Of a stretch of DNA of 64,000 bases, positions 1 to 12,468 are shown in pieces; position 1 is the first letter of the stretch; each line of letters starts with the position of its first letter. The position numbers were made by a program, and so were the translations under genes. Below the pieces are notes generated by a model. That model did not search any database, was not told the DNA's origin, and worked only from the letters and a program-made list of their open reading frames with translations. Source of the DNA: Eutreptiella sp. 'Long Island Sound 2002' (lineage: Eukaryota; Euglenozoa; Euglenophyceae; Eutreptiales; Eutreptiaceae); assembly GCA_964036045.1 (NCBI GenBank), contig OZ038382.1:129642556-129706555 (forward strand), written 5' to 3'.

Positions 1-2358
1 TATCACCCATTTTGGTTAGGCCATTACTAACATAAAAATGCAAGAGTGCTTAGAGCCCCTCTAATACAACTAAAGTATCCCCTAAAGCAATAAAAAAGCA
101 CTTTTTCTTACTCCACCCTTGTGCTGTGGTGGCCACCACTGTCGCATTTTCAGGAACAAAGGGATTTTTTCTTGGCCTTTCCTTGGTTTTCACACCTACT
201 TTAGAATACCTATAGCTTCCTTCACACATTGGAAAAGAGCGCTTTACCATGGCCAGCGACTCTTGCTGCATTGGTCATGACAATTTTCAACAGAAAACTC
301 AGCGCTCTTGGCGCTCCGGGGGTTCTTGTGTCTTGGTGGGGTTAGAATAGGGCATGCAAAGACCGTATGCATATGCAAGCCTCCCTCCAAGCTGCAGCAT
401 GGCACAACCCAACGCCAGACTCTCATAGGACGCTCGATCTGAGTCCCCTGGAACCTGATGGAGACACCAGTCCTGATACTGGGGCGAGGGGGCGAGGATT
501 AAATTAAAATTGCCCCTCGCTGGGATCTTGGGTTCTGGTTCAGTCTCTTGCTGCTGCTTTTCGGCGCTAACAGCAGCCTACTCAGCGTCGCTTCGCGACG
601 ATATCTGTACAACAGAGGAATGGAAGGATGAGGGACGAATCCACGCAAACGCGAAACGACAACACCTATATCCGTCAAATGACGGCCTAGAAAGTTTTCG
701 AAAGCACATACCTGACCAGAATTTCATTGTGCATCAGATGCACCTATTTATGAAATTTGCGGTCATCTCCTGATTTTCTTAAATCAGGAACTTCCCACGC
801 AGAATAAGACGGCGCGCCGGAGCGGGTCCTAACAAAGCGCCTGAAAACAAAGAATTAATAAGATTGTAAATGTATGTCACGTATAATGAAGAAAATGACG
901 AGACACACATTAATGAATAAACATCGAGATTCCACCCACACTGACAGAAAGAATCAAAAATCAAAGAATTCAAGAATCAACGAAAAGACTTCAATGAATG
1001 GGGTATAAACCAGAGGTGTGCTCGTCTTTTATGCAGCATGCACATAGCTCGTCTCGTGTCGCTGTGTCCGAGCCGTGTAGCACCGCTTACGCACGATAGA
1101 GGGATAGATTAGAAGATTGCAGATGATTAGAGGAAATTCAGGGTGATTAGACATATACACATATGCATAGCGTTGTGTTTCGTCTCCTCCAGACTTGCTT
1201 TCGCTTTCTAGCGGTGAATAAGGTAGGTAAGCCCAGGTGGTGCCAGCCCCTGGTGGAGTTTCTGTTCGATTGTGGGTAACATTAGGTATGATTTGGACAA
1301 GCCCTGACCAACCCGTGCATGCTCGTGCATTCACACACGCATTTCAGGGTAGGCCACGCATACTGCGCACGATGAACGTTGTTTAGGTCACCCAGGGGCT
1401 CCACCCTACGTTCTTTAAGAGAACGGGTGGAGTTCCTTGAGCTTGCTTGCTTGACAGGGCAGTTTGGGAACAGCGTATTATAGTGCTACCTGAGAAGCGT
1501 ATAACACGTGGAGGTAGTCTTGGTTCCTCAGTCTCAAACTGTCCTTCATTTGCCTTTGCTTTACAGGTGGGAAGGTCATGGCGATTGGTGCAGCAGCGAT
1601 TTTGTTTCTGCCCTGCTAAACAAGGGCGCTGAACACACCAAACAAAAAACTCCGCCTCTGCCTGTGGCAGAGCAGGGAGTCCGACTGCATCGACATATGC
1701 GCCGTGCACACCAAAAGAGCACTCCTTCCCTCCAAGCCCTAGCAGGGAAACGTGTTGTAACGTACCTTTTAGGTCACAGACGCTTAGTAGCTCTGTGTTC
1801 TCCTGCCATCTCACAGGTGAGCCATTAGGGCTCGTGACCTCTTCATCAACACCACCCAGTAGAGCGTGCGTGTAGGAGTGGTAGTCCTGATTGGGGACTT
1901 GAGCCAGTTGAGCAAGTGCTCGCCCACCAAGAATGGTGCCACTGTAGAGTGTTTAGGACCTATAGTGCGTGTGTCACTGTCCCACCCGTTTCCTGCAATT
2001 TTAGCAGGGTTGGTGGGCAGTGGCAGTGGTTAGTCTAGGTTTTGGCCTTCATAGCAAACAGGCGTTTTCATGCCTTCAAAGCTTTTGGTCACCGCTCCCC
2101 TGTAGTAGGCAGGTACGTAGGGAAAGCAATCCCTGGACTCGTAGGCTTGGTAAACCCCCAAAATTTGGCGCCAGCACAGAAACTGGGCGCTTAGGGGCGG
2201 AGAGACCCAGGGCGTACCCCCCGGCACCGGTAAGACATGCGCCGGGTTTTAGCAAGCGTGCAGACTTGGGTATAATTAGGACACCATTTCTGCGGCTTGC
2301 TCTCAGGATCTTAGGAATAGCACACTCACACATACGCTTAGGCAGGTAAGGGTAAGGT
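1..2358. other. Left flank, no supported gene
   Basis: Moderate-GC sequence with only short overlapping reading frames that show no recognisable domain. It lies downstream, on the minus strand, of the integrase fragment of element C, so part of it is probably the 3' non-coding region and LTR of C. A purine run on the minus strand at about 1722-1733 followed by TG is a possible polypurine tract and LTR start, but no second LTR copy is in the window to confirm it. Confidence 0.4.
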
Positions 2359-3408
2359 TCAGTCCCTAGCTTTAGTCTTGCAGGCAAGCGTCTCAGCGAG
2401 CCTCAGCAACTCACCAAGGTTCTTCTGGGACGAGTAGTCTACCAGAACTGAGTTTAGGTGTTCCTCAGGTAGACCAAACCCTGAGCAGGGCTCCCAGGTG
2501 GCCTCTTCGACTCCAAATCCTTCCCAGAGGGTGAGGAAGCGCCAACCCTGGCGATAGTGGTGGCGTAATACAGACCTCACCAGGTAGAAGCCTTCCTTAG
2601 CCATTCCCTCGGCGTTCAAGTCGGGCAGGTCCCCTCCAACTTTCATAGGGCTGGCAGCCCCCTGTAGGTCTAGAGCGGCAATCTCCTCGTCGTTCAGCTC
2701 CCACTCCTTCCCACATAGGTCTTCAGGATCATAGTAGCACTTCACGTGCTGAGCAGTGCACACCAGGGTCCCCCCTAGTCGGGGAGAACACCGCACTGTA
2801 ATACGGTGTCCATCCACAGGTAGAATCTTGTAGGCCCCGAAGTAGGGGTCATCGCTGGTAGAGCGTGGCCAGGCGGGTAGTCGGCTGTGGTGCACCAGCA
2901 CCAAGTCCCCCTCTTGGTAGGAAGCAGGCACCCGATGCTTTTTCTTCTTGTTCCACTGACGCTCCCTCACTCTCTGGAGCATAGCCTTGGCCTTGTCCAC
3001 CTTCGCTTGTTGCTCCTGGACCCAGTTACCCACAGAAGAACGGGTATCCTCTGGATGGGGAACATGTAGGAACCTGGCCGGGCGTCCTAGGAATAGCTCA
3101 TGGGGCGAGTAGCCAGTCACTGAACTGTCTTGGGAGTTCATCATCAAGGATATGGCAGGGAGTAGTCTCACCCAGTCTCTGGTGCGTTCAGTTTTGCACC
3201 ATGTCCTTACAATCTTCTTGAAGACACGAATCTGTCGCTCACATAGGGGGTTGCTCGTGTGAGAGTAGGGGATCCCCGTAGACACCTGGACATTGAGGGA
3301 TCTCAGGACCCTCTTGTACCAGCCGGTATCTGAGCGTGCACGTACGTCCTCATTGGAGTTGATCTCCTTGGGCGCCCCATAGACACAAAACCACTCTTCC
3401 AGGAGTAT
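2359..3408 (-). pseudogene. Element C: Ty3/gypsy chromovirus integrase tail and chromodomain (fragment)
   Basis: This is about 350 codons of the pol 3' end of a Ty3/gypsy retrotransposon, ending at a TGA (2359-2361). In order it shows the distal half of the integrase catalytic core, including the NPLCER segment with the last catalytic Glu; the GYSPHELFLGR segment; a basic stretch; a GPY/F-like module (DPYFGAYKIL); and a C-terminal chromodomain (about residues 300-352, with a TLWEGFGVEEATWEP core). The reading frame runs on to 3492, but everything past 3408 is LTR sequence of element A, so the true upstream part of C is missing. In the segment where Ty3 integrases usually have an SD or DRG motif the sequence reads INSNEDV, so the second catalytic Asp may have become Asn. 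It differs from elements A and B and so is a separate family. The protein would act in cDNA integration; this copy cannot. Confidence 0.85.
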
Positions 3409-4457
3409 TGACGCGTTCCCGTGGGGGGCCTGGCCACGGGACGCTGCGGCGGACACGCACAAGCAAGCAGGCAGGCAAAGCACTGCGCTCACAGGGGCAT
3501 CCTCATGCTCATGTCATGTGACAAAGCGTTTCAGGATCCTTGCCACTCTGAAACAAAGGAACAAAAGTATGTACAGCAACACATCAGGATATGTACAGAA
3601 TGGGTTATAGACTGGACTGCGGTAAGTGCATCACAAGACAATAGACACTCAGTCCCAACTCGTATCCCAACCCCAGGTCCGACCCTCCCAATGGCTGGCA
3701 GGGGCGGGGGCTCAAACACAACCCATGCCCTGCTCAGTTCGGACCCTGAAACCCTGCCAGTAGGGGAGGGTGTTTCGCCCAGCCATAGGCGAGTTCCTGG
3801 GAACCAAGGCGCTCCAGGGCCGACCAATGCTGACTCCTCATGCTCCTTCAGCAGCAGGTCGGAACTGTAATCTCGGCCAGAGAAAGGGGCCCCGCCATTA
3901 TCCCCTAGGAGTTGGTAGCTGAAAATGGGCTGTTTCAGCCCAAACTGATATTAGCTCGAAAAACTCCAAAGTTGACCCCTTGTCCGGACCAGTCAGAGAT
4001 AGGGACGAGGCAACCGGCTCTTTGCCCTTCAAGGACGAATTCACTGGAGCACTCACCCAACCTGGCTCCCTCTGAGTCCCCGGCATCAGGGCGCCACGGC
4101 TTCGCCGGGTGGGGTCATGAGGCCAAAATCACCAAAATTGGAGTTGTTCCCACTGGCAGCCCGCCCAGCCAGAGCAAGCCCCATGACTCACAAGACAGGA
4201 GGCAGGACCTAAGACCCATATCTATTCGCACAACCTGAAGATGGGTCTGAGCCCCTCATGGGCAAAGAGAAATGGGACCGCCAACTGACCACGCGGGGGG
4301 CTGAAATTGGGGTCCCAAACAGGGGTCATTTTGGCTGCTCAAAATGAGCCCAAATCGAAGGTATCCCCAATGGTATATCTCCACGCCGGCTTGGAGATCC
4401 AATCCACGGTTCCACATGCCATCCACTGGGAGACCTACGAAGACTCCCATGCCTTTG
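3409..4457 (-). repeat. Element A 3' LTR, outer part
   Basis: This stretch aligns along its full length with 60195-61215, starting at the shared TGACGCGTTCCC. It ends where LINE-1 begins, and its continuation resumes at 23267-25439. The outer end has the canonical CA terminus on the minus strand and abuts the interrupted integrase of element C. Short open frames inside it are not conserved between the two LTR copies. Confidence 0.85.
4450..4457. repeat. Target-site duplication of LINE-1, left copy
   Basis: TGCCTTTG here and at 23267-23274 flank LINE-1 exactly; the empty-site equivalent in the other LTR of A is near 61210-61218 in slightly diverged form. Confidence 0.8.
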
Positions 4458-5200
4458 TTGTTTGGGGTTTGGGGTTTGATTTTGCGGGTACCAGACGCCT
4501 TTCGGCCCCGGGGGGCCACCTGGTCGGGCCAGGTGATATGCTCCCCACCGGGTCCTAGTGGGGGGCCCTCCAAGACGCACCTCCTGCCTGGTGGCGGAGT
4601 CCCGTGGGTTCACAGAGCTCGGAGCCCCGTCCCTCCCCGGCTTCCCCATTTCGCCACTCCCCGGTCAGTGCATCAATTCGCAGCCGTGGCTGCGGGCGCT
4701 TACCCACTGCGTCGCCCCCCTAATGCGTGGTCGCCCGGGACGCCGGCGCTGCCGGGCCCGTGCTTCTGGCTTGTCGCCAGTGGGACCCCCTTGGGCTGGC
4801 GCAGAGGCTGCCTAGCCTAGGAGCTGGGGCGTGGCGCAGTGCGCCACTACTGCCTTGGCGGGTGCAGTGCCCTTTCCGTGTGTGCGCGGCGCTCGCGGCC
4901 TGGTTCGGGGGGCTCAGGCCGGTACCTGGTGTTGTGTCTCTCCCGTTTCCCCCTTCCCGCCCCGCGTATCCCGCGCTGCTTGTGGCGGGTCGTCCCGTCT
5001 GGGTGTCCCTTACCCTCGCTCGCTGGTACGCCATTCCACGCGGTCTGTGCGTTTCGCCAGCTCGGTCTGATTGCCGTTCTGGTAGTCCCCGCGTGCCCTT
5101 TGCGTGTGTGTGCGCTCGCGCTACCGCGGCGTCCGCTCCCCCCCCCCCTGGGTGGTGTGGCGTGCGCACCTCGCGCGGTCCCGGCACTGGGCGCCGGTAG
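4458..5200 (-). other. LINE-1 3' end and heptamer tail
   Basis: Read on the minus strand this matches about 51860-52634 of LINE-2 at high identity, ending in GTACCCGCAAAATC followed by a tail of AAACCCC heptamers (4458-4480). It fixes the orientation of the element. Open frames in this stretch are antisense or compositional and are not conserved as protein. Confidence 0.75.
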
Positions 5201-5870
5201 GGCCGTTCCACGTGGTCCGTGCCCCTCCGCGTGGCCTGCTTGGGGGAGGGGCGGTCTGGTCCCGTTTCCCCCCTACCTGGGTTGGCCTGCAGGCCCTGTG
5301 GAGGCTGCGTGCCGCGGAGGTGTTGGGGGACCGTCCTCGGGGGGGGGTGGCCTGCCACTGCCGTGAGGGGCTTCTGGTGTCAGGCGCCGTCCCTCCCCCG
5401 AGCGCCCGTCCTCTGGGGCGGGCAGCCGGGATACCGCGACCCGTGTGTTCCGGGTGCGGTTGGGCGTGGGGACCAAGCACCGGTTGCACAGCGTGCGCCC
5501 TTGCGGGCCGGCGTTGCTCGCTGTAGGAGTGGCGGAAGGGCGTTCCCGGGGGGGGCCTTCCACCGTTGTGAGGGGCGTCTGTTGTCAGGCGCTCCCCCTC
5601 CCGAAACTGCCCGCCCACTGGGCGGGCTCCTGGGGTCCGCACCCACATGCTGTGGTCGCGGGCGTGTGGTTGTGGGGGCCAAACACTGTCCCCTTGGCCT
5701 GCATGCCCTGTGGGGGCTGCGTGCCGCGGGGATGGTGGGGGGCCGTCCCCGGGTGGGGTGGCCTGCCACCGTCTTGAGGGGCGTCTGGTGTCAGGCGCTG
5801 TCCCTCCCCCGGCCGCCCGTCCTCTGGAGCAGGCAGTCAGGGTTCCGCGACCCGTGTGTCCCGGGTGCGG
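5201..5870 (-). repeat. LINE-1 tandem monomer array, 3' segment
   Basis: About three GC-rich monomers of the roughly 210-bp family, the first ones diverged. The segment is cut at 5870 by element B. The broken monomer continues at 19083: joining the two sides restores the usual CCCGGGTGCGGTCGGTGCGG junction. Confidence 0.8.
5867..5870. repeat. Target-site duplication of element B, left copy
   Basis: GCGG precedes the LTR at 5871 and is repeated at 19083-19086. If the T at 5871 is counted as target DNA the duplication is GCGGT, the 5 bp usual for Ty3 elements. Confidence 0.7.
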
Positions 5871-8235
5871 TAAAGAAGGTCCCTACCAGGACCGGCCCCC
5901 GCTGTGCCCCTTCCGCCTGTAATCCCTGCTGACTTGCTCCGGATCAATGCTTGCATTCCTCAAACTCCAGGGTCCAAAATCCAAAAATATAGAAAATAAA
6001 ATCCTCCTTCAACCCTGAACAGCAACCAGATCCCACAAATACAGCAATAAGCCAATCCACAATCCAATCCACACTGCGGGCTTCCGTTCAGCACACCGGT
6101 CGTCCCACGGTGGCGGGCATGTACAAGAATTGCACCAAGGAAGAAAGCCCTGAAATTGGCATATGAACACAAATAAAGCAAAGTTGGGGAAAGATGGAAA
6201 CGTACACAATCACAGCCATAGACCCCTCATTCCCTGAACTCAAGACCTTCCCTTGACTCACCAACATGATGCCCTGAACCCAATCAAATAAGATGGCTAA
6301 GTGCCATGTGTCACAAGTCACTACATAAACCCCAAAAATGTGTTCACTCCCAAGCCTATATATCCTAGCCCCATAGGGGAGGTGGCGTGTCATGGCCTAG
6401 AGTGGCACTCAGTACCATGCCCTACCCTGACATAACCTTGGTTGGACTTGGAGTTGAATGGGCTTGGAGAAATGCCCCATGAAGATGACCTCACAACATG
6501 GCAAAATCAGGCAAATCACACCATAATGCCCAAAATTCATTTATATACTCAGAAATGCATACGGCAACTATTCAAATGCTCCATGCATGTGTCAAACCGG
6601 AAAGTAGTGTACAAGGGTGATATAGACCAAAGATTCATGCCCAAGAATATCCCATCATTGGCTCCGAAACCCCTCCGGTTATGTACATGACATGCTTCAC
6701 AAGTCAGCTCATGAGTTTGAGACCTAATTTTGTGAGGCCTCGTGTGCCGGGCCAGGGTGACCATGTGATCGGGCATATGGTGAGGTACAACACCGAAGCA
6801 GATGCCAACATCTAAGCAACATACCATAGTCCACCGATCTCTAGGCACTGTACTGTTAGCCGACCAGTTGAGCACATAAAACACAAGAATGAGCATAAAA
6901 TGAGGTCAAAAACATGCAAAAAATGCCAAATTCAAGATAATTACAATAGTATATAACTTCGCTCACCCATGTTGTCAACCTATGACTCAAAGCACAATTG
7001 CTTGGGACAATTTGCAAACAATCCCCCCACTTGGATCCCCATATGGACGCATAAGGACACCTTCGAACCTCCTCCCAACACGCACCATGAAAATGGGAAA
7101 ATTGATATTGGCACTTGTGGGTCGCTCCCTAAGCACTCCCACATGCACCATATGAGCGGTAGACTTAGTCTAGCGCTATGGAGTTCACCATTGGGACATG
7201 AGCAAAGCCCTTGCAACATATGACTCAATATATCTTCCTACAAACGGAGATATATAACATGGGCGTGAGCATATCGAAGCACATACCATGCATATAACAC
7301 ATACCCTCAAAAGTGGCTCCCACCATGATATGCCATGACCCTCCATGGACATAACTTCACGTTAAAAATACGTAGGAACCCAAAGAAAATTGCTATGCAA
7401 CCCCAACACTCATGCAGTACACTCGAAAGTCGCATTAAAATATTCGGTTGCACGGTCCAAGAGTTATATATCACTTTCTACCCTCTTGACCATTATCCCT
7501 TGCTATACCGGGCATGTGTACACAACAAAGGCGTTTGATGCTCCCTGAATTAAGTTGAGACCCATGCGGTTCCAACCCAATTCTCAAAATTGGGACTACT
7601 CGCGGTGAGCCGGAGATATGACCTTTCAAAGTGGCTTCACGAATCAACTTTGTTTCGCCTATATCTCTAAGAGAAACGAAGGGCATAACAAAAGGAACGT
7701 TGATTCGTGATCGGGGAAAAATGTCAGACCGCTCGAGATTCGTCATATCGAGTGCGGCGATGTCGAAGTCGAAAATCCGATTCTGAAAGTCTGAAAAAAT
7801 CGGATTAATTTTGTGAGTGTATAATATGAAAATTGCGGAAGCAACGAACCCTTTACTGATGAAATCTGACCCTTCATCGGAGTTTCCGCCAAAATAACTG
7901 CAAATAACAGTTAACCATTCGGTTACCGCAAAATTGCGAGCCAACTGACAGTCGCCGATACATTGACCATCAGAACGGAAGGCTGAAAGATTACGAAAAC
8001 ATTATGAAAAAAAAACCCTGTTGATTCCTGATATTCCGATATATAAATCTCCGCTGGCGGTGCCTCGGTACTGAATATGGCCGCTCATGGCCGGAATGGC
8101 CAAACCTATCACACTATCACATCGGGTTAGGTCAGGTGGAAGGGAGAGTATGATATCAGCCAATGGCGGCCTGATGGCACATAGATACACACCCCAGGGC
8201 CCCAAAGATGGCCCCGGGGGTCCAAACCGGCTTCA
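5871..8235 (-). repeat. Element B 3' LTR
   Basis: Direct repeat of 16719-19082 over its whole length with few substitutions and short indels. It is AT-richer than its surroundings. The boundaries are set by loss of similarity at TAAAGAAGG (left) and GGCTTCA (right). Reading frames within it are not conserved. Confidence 0.92.
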
Positions 8236-8243
8236 CCCCCCTT
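8236..8243 (-). promoter_or_regulatory. Element B polypurine tract
   Basis: On the minus strand AAGGGGGG directly precedes the TG that opens the 3' LTR, the standard site of plus-strand DNA priming. The same arrangement occurs in element A at 25440-25450. Confidence 0.8.
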
Positions 8244-8631
8244 GTCAGAGCGTTGTTACCGCTCGGAAGTCATTGAAGAGAGGACGGGAGGACCCCAATG
8301 GGCTCCAACCCCCCCCCCCCCCATGTCCCAAGGACACATGGAGGCCCCACACACGTCGTAGGCGTCCCCCACGCCCCAAGGGAGGGGTGAGGACACTGAT
8401 AATCGGTGCCCTACGCCATATCCGGTCTCCTCTTGATCTACAACATGGACCAAGGGGATCAAAGATAGAGAAACGTTGTCGATCGATCTAAATACGTATA
8501 CCACGATGAAATATATACGTGGAGATCGAGTGAAGGGGGTATATGGCCAATCAAGGCCCAAAAATACCCAGATGAACGCCCTCACTCGTCTCTCAAGCAC
8601 AGAAACAAACAGAAATGCCAAGGGGGATCCA
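8244..8631 (-). other. Element B 3' non-coding region
   Basis: About 390 bp between the pol stop and the polypurine tract. It contains a run of C around 8311-8324 on the plus strand. No gene is seen. Confidence 0.7.
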
Positions 8632-9588
8632 TTACGGTGCTACAGCAGCAACCAAATGGACCAACACGTCCTTGACATCCAAAGAAATGTTCTTTTTCTT
8701 CAGGTATGCCATCCAGACCATGGTGTACCTCGGCACAAAGCTGCTCGGAGGCTCCCACGAATCCCTGGATGCGGCGAATCCCTTCCAACAGACTTTATAA
8801 AGCCTCCTCCCAGGCGTCCCTGGGTCCGGCTTGTCCGCCAGGATCTTCTCAGCGGTGAAGTTGTCGTCCCCACCTTCGTCGTCCGAGTCCACATCGCCAG
8901 CCGTGAACTCGAAGGTGACGGGACGTCCGCTGGGGTCTGGTGCTCGGGGACGAAGCTGGGTATGGTCACGGTCCAGGATCTTGTTATCTCCCACACGAAC
9001 CGCATACACGTCCTGCCCGACCTTCCGCACGATTACCCCCGGCACATACCAAGATGCCTGCCGATGCCTGGACAGGACATCCTTGTGGTGCCGCTCTACC
9101 CACACGGTGTCTTGGAGAGCATACTTCTGGACCTTCCCTTGCTTGAAGTACTTGGCCCTCTTGTCATGCTCGTCCTGAAGTGCCTTGCACACCTTGGCCG
9201 CCGTGTCGTCCGCCTCAGCCATCATAGCGTTCGCATCCCGGGCCACTTTGCCATGGTTCAACCACGGGAGAGTGTGTGACACTCGATTCCGCAGGAACAG
9301 GATGCGATGGGGCGACAGTCCAGTGGGTCCCGGAAGGTCGTGATACGCTTGGAGTACTCTCCACAGCGAATTATACCAATTCCGGCCCGGTTCGTCGATG
9401 TGCAGCTGGCGGAACTTCTCGAACATCTGCCGCCCGGCCACCTCAGCTCGGCCATTCGACCAGCTGTGGTACGCCACGGTCTTGGCATGCCGAATACCCA
9501 TGTGCTTGCACATCGTCTTGAACCACGTCCCCACAAACTGACTGCCCCGATCGCTGCAGATGACAGCCGGGACATCAGAAATGGTAAG
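8632..9588 (-). pseudogene. Element B pol: integrase core C-terminal half and chromodomain
   Basis: This segment continues the pol frame after an in-frame TGA at 9589-9591. It begins just before CSDRGSQF, which holds the second catalytic Asp of the DD(35)E integrase core; the Glu lies in SNGRAEV. Downstream are GLSPHRIL, a basic SH3-like region (WYVPGVIVRKVG) that contacts DNA in this family, an acidic linker, and a chromodomain near 8740-8871 (EKILADK, YKVCWKGF, DSWEP). Chromodomains in chromoviruses direct integration to marked chromatin. The C-terminal end after the chromodomain is about 30 residues. The frame is intact within this piece, but the upstream stop separates it from the zinc-binding and first-Asp part. 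Confidence 0.88.
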
Positions 9589-10305
9589 TCAATGCCTGAT
9601 CATGGCATTAGCGACGGTCTTGGCCTGCAGCCCCACTCCATGCTTGTCCTTCTTGTCCTTCTTCTTGGACTTCTTGCCAGGGACCGCCACGATATACCCG
9701 CTGTGCCTGTCCACCGCTAGGATGACACAATCATATGTCTCTCCTTCCATGGTGACCTCCGTCATGGCGAACACATCCATGGCCACGGACCGCATAGGGG
9801 CCTCCGGTATAGCCGTATACACCGGGTTGCCCGCTGTGGAGTGGTTGGGGCTCTTCGTGGCCCGACACACGGCACAGTCGCTGCAGTACCTATCCAGGAT
9901 GGCGTAGTACCCCGGAGGGAACTTGAAGCGCCACTCCAGGTCCTGCTGCATCTTGTCTCGGCCAGGGTGCATGAGCTGGGCGTTCTGCCAATCGCCAATG
10001 AGCTCCTCCACTCGGTTCTCGGGCACCAGCAGCTTGTCCTTGAGGAACAACTTGTCCCCTTCCTCGGTCAACCCCTCAGGCCATTCGTCGTCCGACGGGG
10101 CGCTCACGGCATTCCAGTACTTGCTCCAGTGCTCGGATGCCGCGTAATCATCCGACCAGTTCTCTGTGAGCACCGACCTGACTAGCTCTACAGGGGCCAC
10201 CATCCATTGCTCGAGGGTTTCCTCTCGAATAGCTTGGACGCCGGCACCCCGGAACTTGGCCAGGTCCGTACGGTTTGCCATCACCACAAAGCACTTGACC
10301 CCCTC
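9589..10305 (-). pseudogene. Element B pol: integrase zinc-binding domain and start of core
   Basis: This piece lies between in-frame stops at 10306-10308 (TAA) and 9589-9591 (TGA). It shows the H2C2 zinc-binding domain (LMHPGRD, then CSDCAVC) that multimerises integrase, followed by the start of the RNase H-fold core with MDVFAM (first catalytic Asp) and VDRHSGYIVAVP. A lysine-rich insert (about 15 residues) follows the second strand. The TGA replaces the Trp of the RHWLT segment, judging by the matching position in element A. Together with the next piece it would form the integrase that inserts the cDNA. Confidence 0.86.
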
Positions 10306-11010
10306 TTACTCCATGGCCTTCTCCATCTCGATGATGCGCTTGGCCTCCTCGGTTTCCTCGGCGTCCCCATGGCTGAATATGTCCATCCAAGCCTTGCCCG
10401 CGGGGTAGGCCCATCGACTGAGGCAATCTGCCACAGTTTTGTCCTTCCCCGGGACGTATACGACGCTGAGGTCGAACTTGGCGAACGTCTCATGCCATCG
10501 GGCCCTCCTTGCCGCCGGTCCTGAGGGGGTGTCCACGTGCTCCTTGTGCCAGCTCTGCAAGGACTGATGGTCTGTGCAAACCACCACCGGTTGCAATCTG
10601 ATGTGGCCAGACCACTTCCTGAGCGCACAAAAAATGGCTCACGTCTCCTTCTCCCTCGCGGTCCAGGTGCGGCGTTGGCCCTCCGCCAGGATCCGACTCC
10701 AAAACGCCACGGGTACGTGTGACCCGTCGTCCCGGATCTGCTCGAGGACTGCCCCTACAGCATAGTCCGAGGCGTCCGTCCGTAGCACGAATCCCTTGTC
10801 CGGGTCCACCAAGAATAGCCCCAGCTGCCCGAGGAGTCGCTCCTTCAGGCGGCTGAACGCATCTTCGGCCTCAGCGGTCCAGGCAAGCTTCTTCTTGCTC
10901 CCCTTCCGGCCATCGAACTTGCCCACTTGCAGCATCTTGTGCAACGGCCCCGACAGTTCTGCATACATTCTGACATAGCCCGAATAGTAGTTCCAGAACC
11001 TCATGAAGGA
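10306..11010 (-). pseudogene. Element B pol: RNase H domain (two in-frame stops)
   Basis: After the stop at 11011-11013 the same frame continues with the RT connection (NYYSGYVRMYAEL) and the Ty3-type RNase H: RTDASDYAVGAVLEQ carries the first acidic residue, FWSRILAEGQ follows, and CTDHQSL and DKTVADCLSRW carry later acidic residues. A TGA at 10639-10641 splits the domain and a TAA at 10306-10308 ends it. The enzyme normally removes genomic RNA from the RNA:DNA hybrid during reverse transcription. The arrangement RT, RNase H, integrase is diagnostic of Ty3/gypsy. Confidence 0.86.
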
Positions 11011-12468
11011 TCAGAGTTCGCTGATGGTCTGGGGCTTCTCAAAGTGGTGCAGGGACGCCAGCTTCCCAGGCATGGGACGGCGTTGCCCGTGACCAACCAC
11101 GTGAGCCGCAAACTCCACTTCCTTCACGAAGAGTGAGGCTTTGGTGGGCTTGCACACCATGTTCTGCTTGTCCAACTCGCTGAGCACTCGGCGCAGATCC
11201 TTCTCATGCGCGTCAATGAGCTCGTCCTCAGTCATGTTCTCCGTGCCGGACCCGATGATGATGTCATCCACGAGAGGATCGGCACAGTCCCGGACAGGAC
11301 CGAGTAGGTCCTCCATCATGCGCCGGAAAGCGGCGTTGCCATTCTTGGCGCCCATTGGCACCACTTTCCACTGCATGGGCCCCAGCGGCGTGGACATCGC
11401 TGTGCAGGGCCTGGAATCCGGGTGTAGCGGCATCTGGTGGTAACCGTGTATCAGGTCCAACACCGTGAAGATCTGCTTTTTCTGTTGTTTTTGGAGGATG
11501 GAGTCGATCAGGGGAAGCGAGTACGAGTCGTGCTCGGTTTGCTCGTTCAAACCCCTGTAATCCACCACCAACCTCCACTCGCCCTTCTCCTTCTTGGACA
11601 CGATGAAGGCTGGGCTGGCCCACTCACTGTTGGAGGGTTCGATCCATCCCCGCTCAATGAACTCGGCCAACAGCTTCTTCATGGCCTCGGCCCGATCGCC
11701 CTGAAGTTGGTACTCCCGATGACGATAGATCTTCGGGTTCGGCTTCAGCTTGATCTTCGCTGTACCAAACCTCCCACGACCTGGAGGGTTCTTGTTGGCG
11801 ACGCCACTGAATAGCCGCGGATAGGCATTGATCAGCCTCTCCTTCAGCTCGGCTACCTTCGGGTTCTCCTGGGCCTCCTCACCCGCTTGCTTCGGTATAG
11901 ATACAACCGACCGCGCTGCGGTATAGGCCTCTTCTGGGTCCGATTCCGACTTCTCCTCGTCCGATATGCCGTCTTCATTGTCATGAGGAGCTCTTCCCAC
12001 CGATAATCTTCGGAAATTTGCGGCATCGGGCTGGTGACTGTCGCTATCGGCACCCATTCTTGGAAAATCCCATGTTGGTGGATCCGACCCGACCGGACCA
12101 TCGTATTGGTCCGCGATGGGATCCATGACCCTCGCCACGAACTCGTCCTTCTCGTACTTGCCGGTGACCAACATCTTGTCATCCCACCAATGCGGAGATT
12201 TGACCATGGCTCGCCTCTTCTTGGCTGCCACACGGTCGTGCATTCCCATCCGCATGTAGTTGACGACGTCGTCGATCTCGGCATGGGACAGGACGTCAAT
12301 GCCAGGAATAGGCTGATCCGTCCCCTCCTTGGGCTCAAACATGACCTTCATGGGCACCGCCTCCACCCTACGGATGAATGCTTCATCACCCGAGGGCTGG
12401 GCTTGCGCCCCATCCACCAGGAAAGCCTTGGTACCCAACGCTTGACCCAGGGGGGGGCATTGATACAC
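11011..12468 (-). pseudogene. Element B pol: reverse transcriptase
   Basis: About 485 codons with an acidic N-terminal spacer (about residues 60-210) and then a Ty3/gypsy reverse transcriptase: WASPAFIVSKKEKGEWRLV, DYRGLN, FTVLDLIHGYHQMPL and the catalytic pair in PLVDDIII, where most Ty3 elements have YLDD. The domain ends at TISEL followed by TGA (11011-11013); element A has Arg at this position, so a CGA to TGA change is likely. The upstream join to the protease-side module is broken at a run of eight C (minus strand, around 12451-12458): one C less would make the frames continuous. Confidence 0.9.

Noticed and set aside
2160-2180. PBS-like TGGCGCCAGCACAG
   Set aside because: Wrong strand and position for element C, and no LTR end beside it.
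4327-4342. Spliced-leader-like sequence (CATTTTGGCTGCTCAA), also near 61090
   Set aside because: Lies within both LTR copies of A, matches a known dinoflagellate leader only partly, and lacks its flanks.
5871-8235. Short frames in the LTRs of B (for example 6088-6393 and 16936-17241)
   Set aside because: Present in both LTRs only because the DNA is repeated; no start context or domain.
9589-11013. TGA reassigned to Trp
   Set aside because: Several in-frame TGAs stand where the partner element has Arg, TGG is used throughout, and real ends also use TGA.
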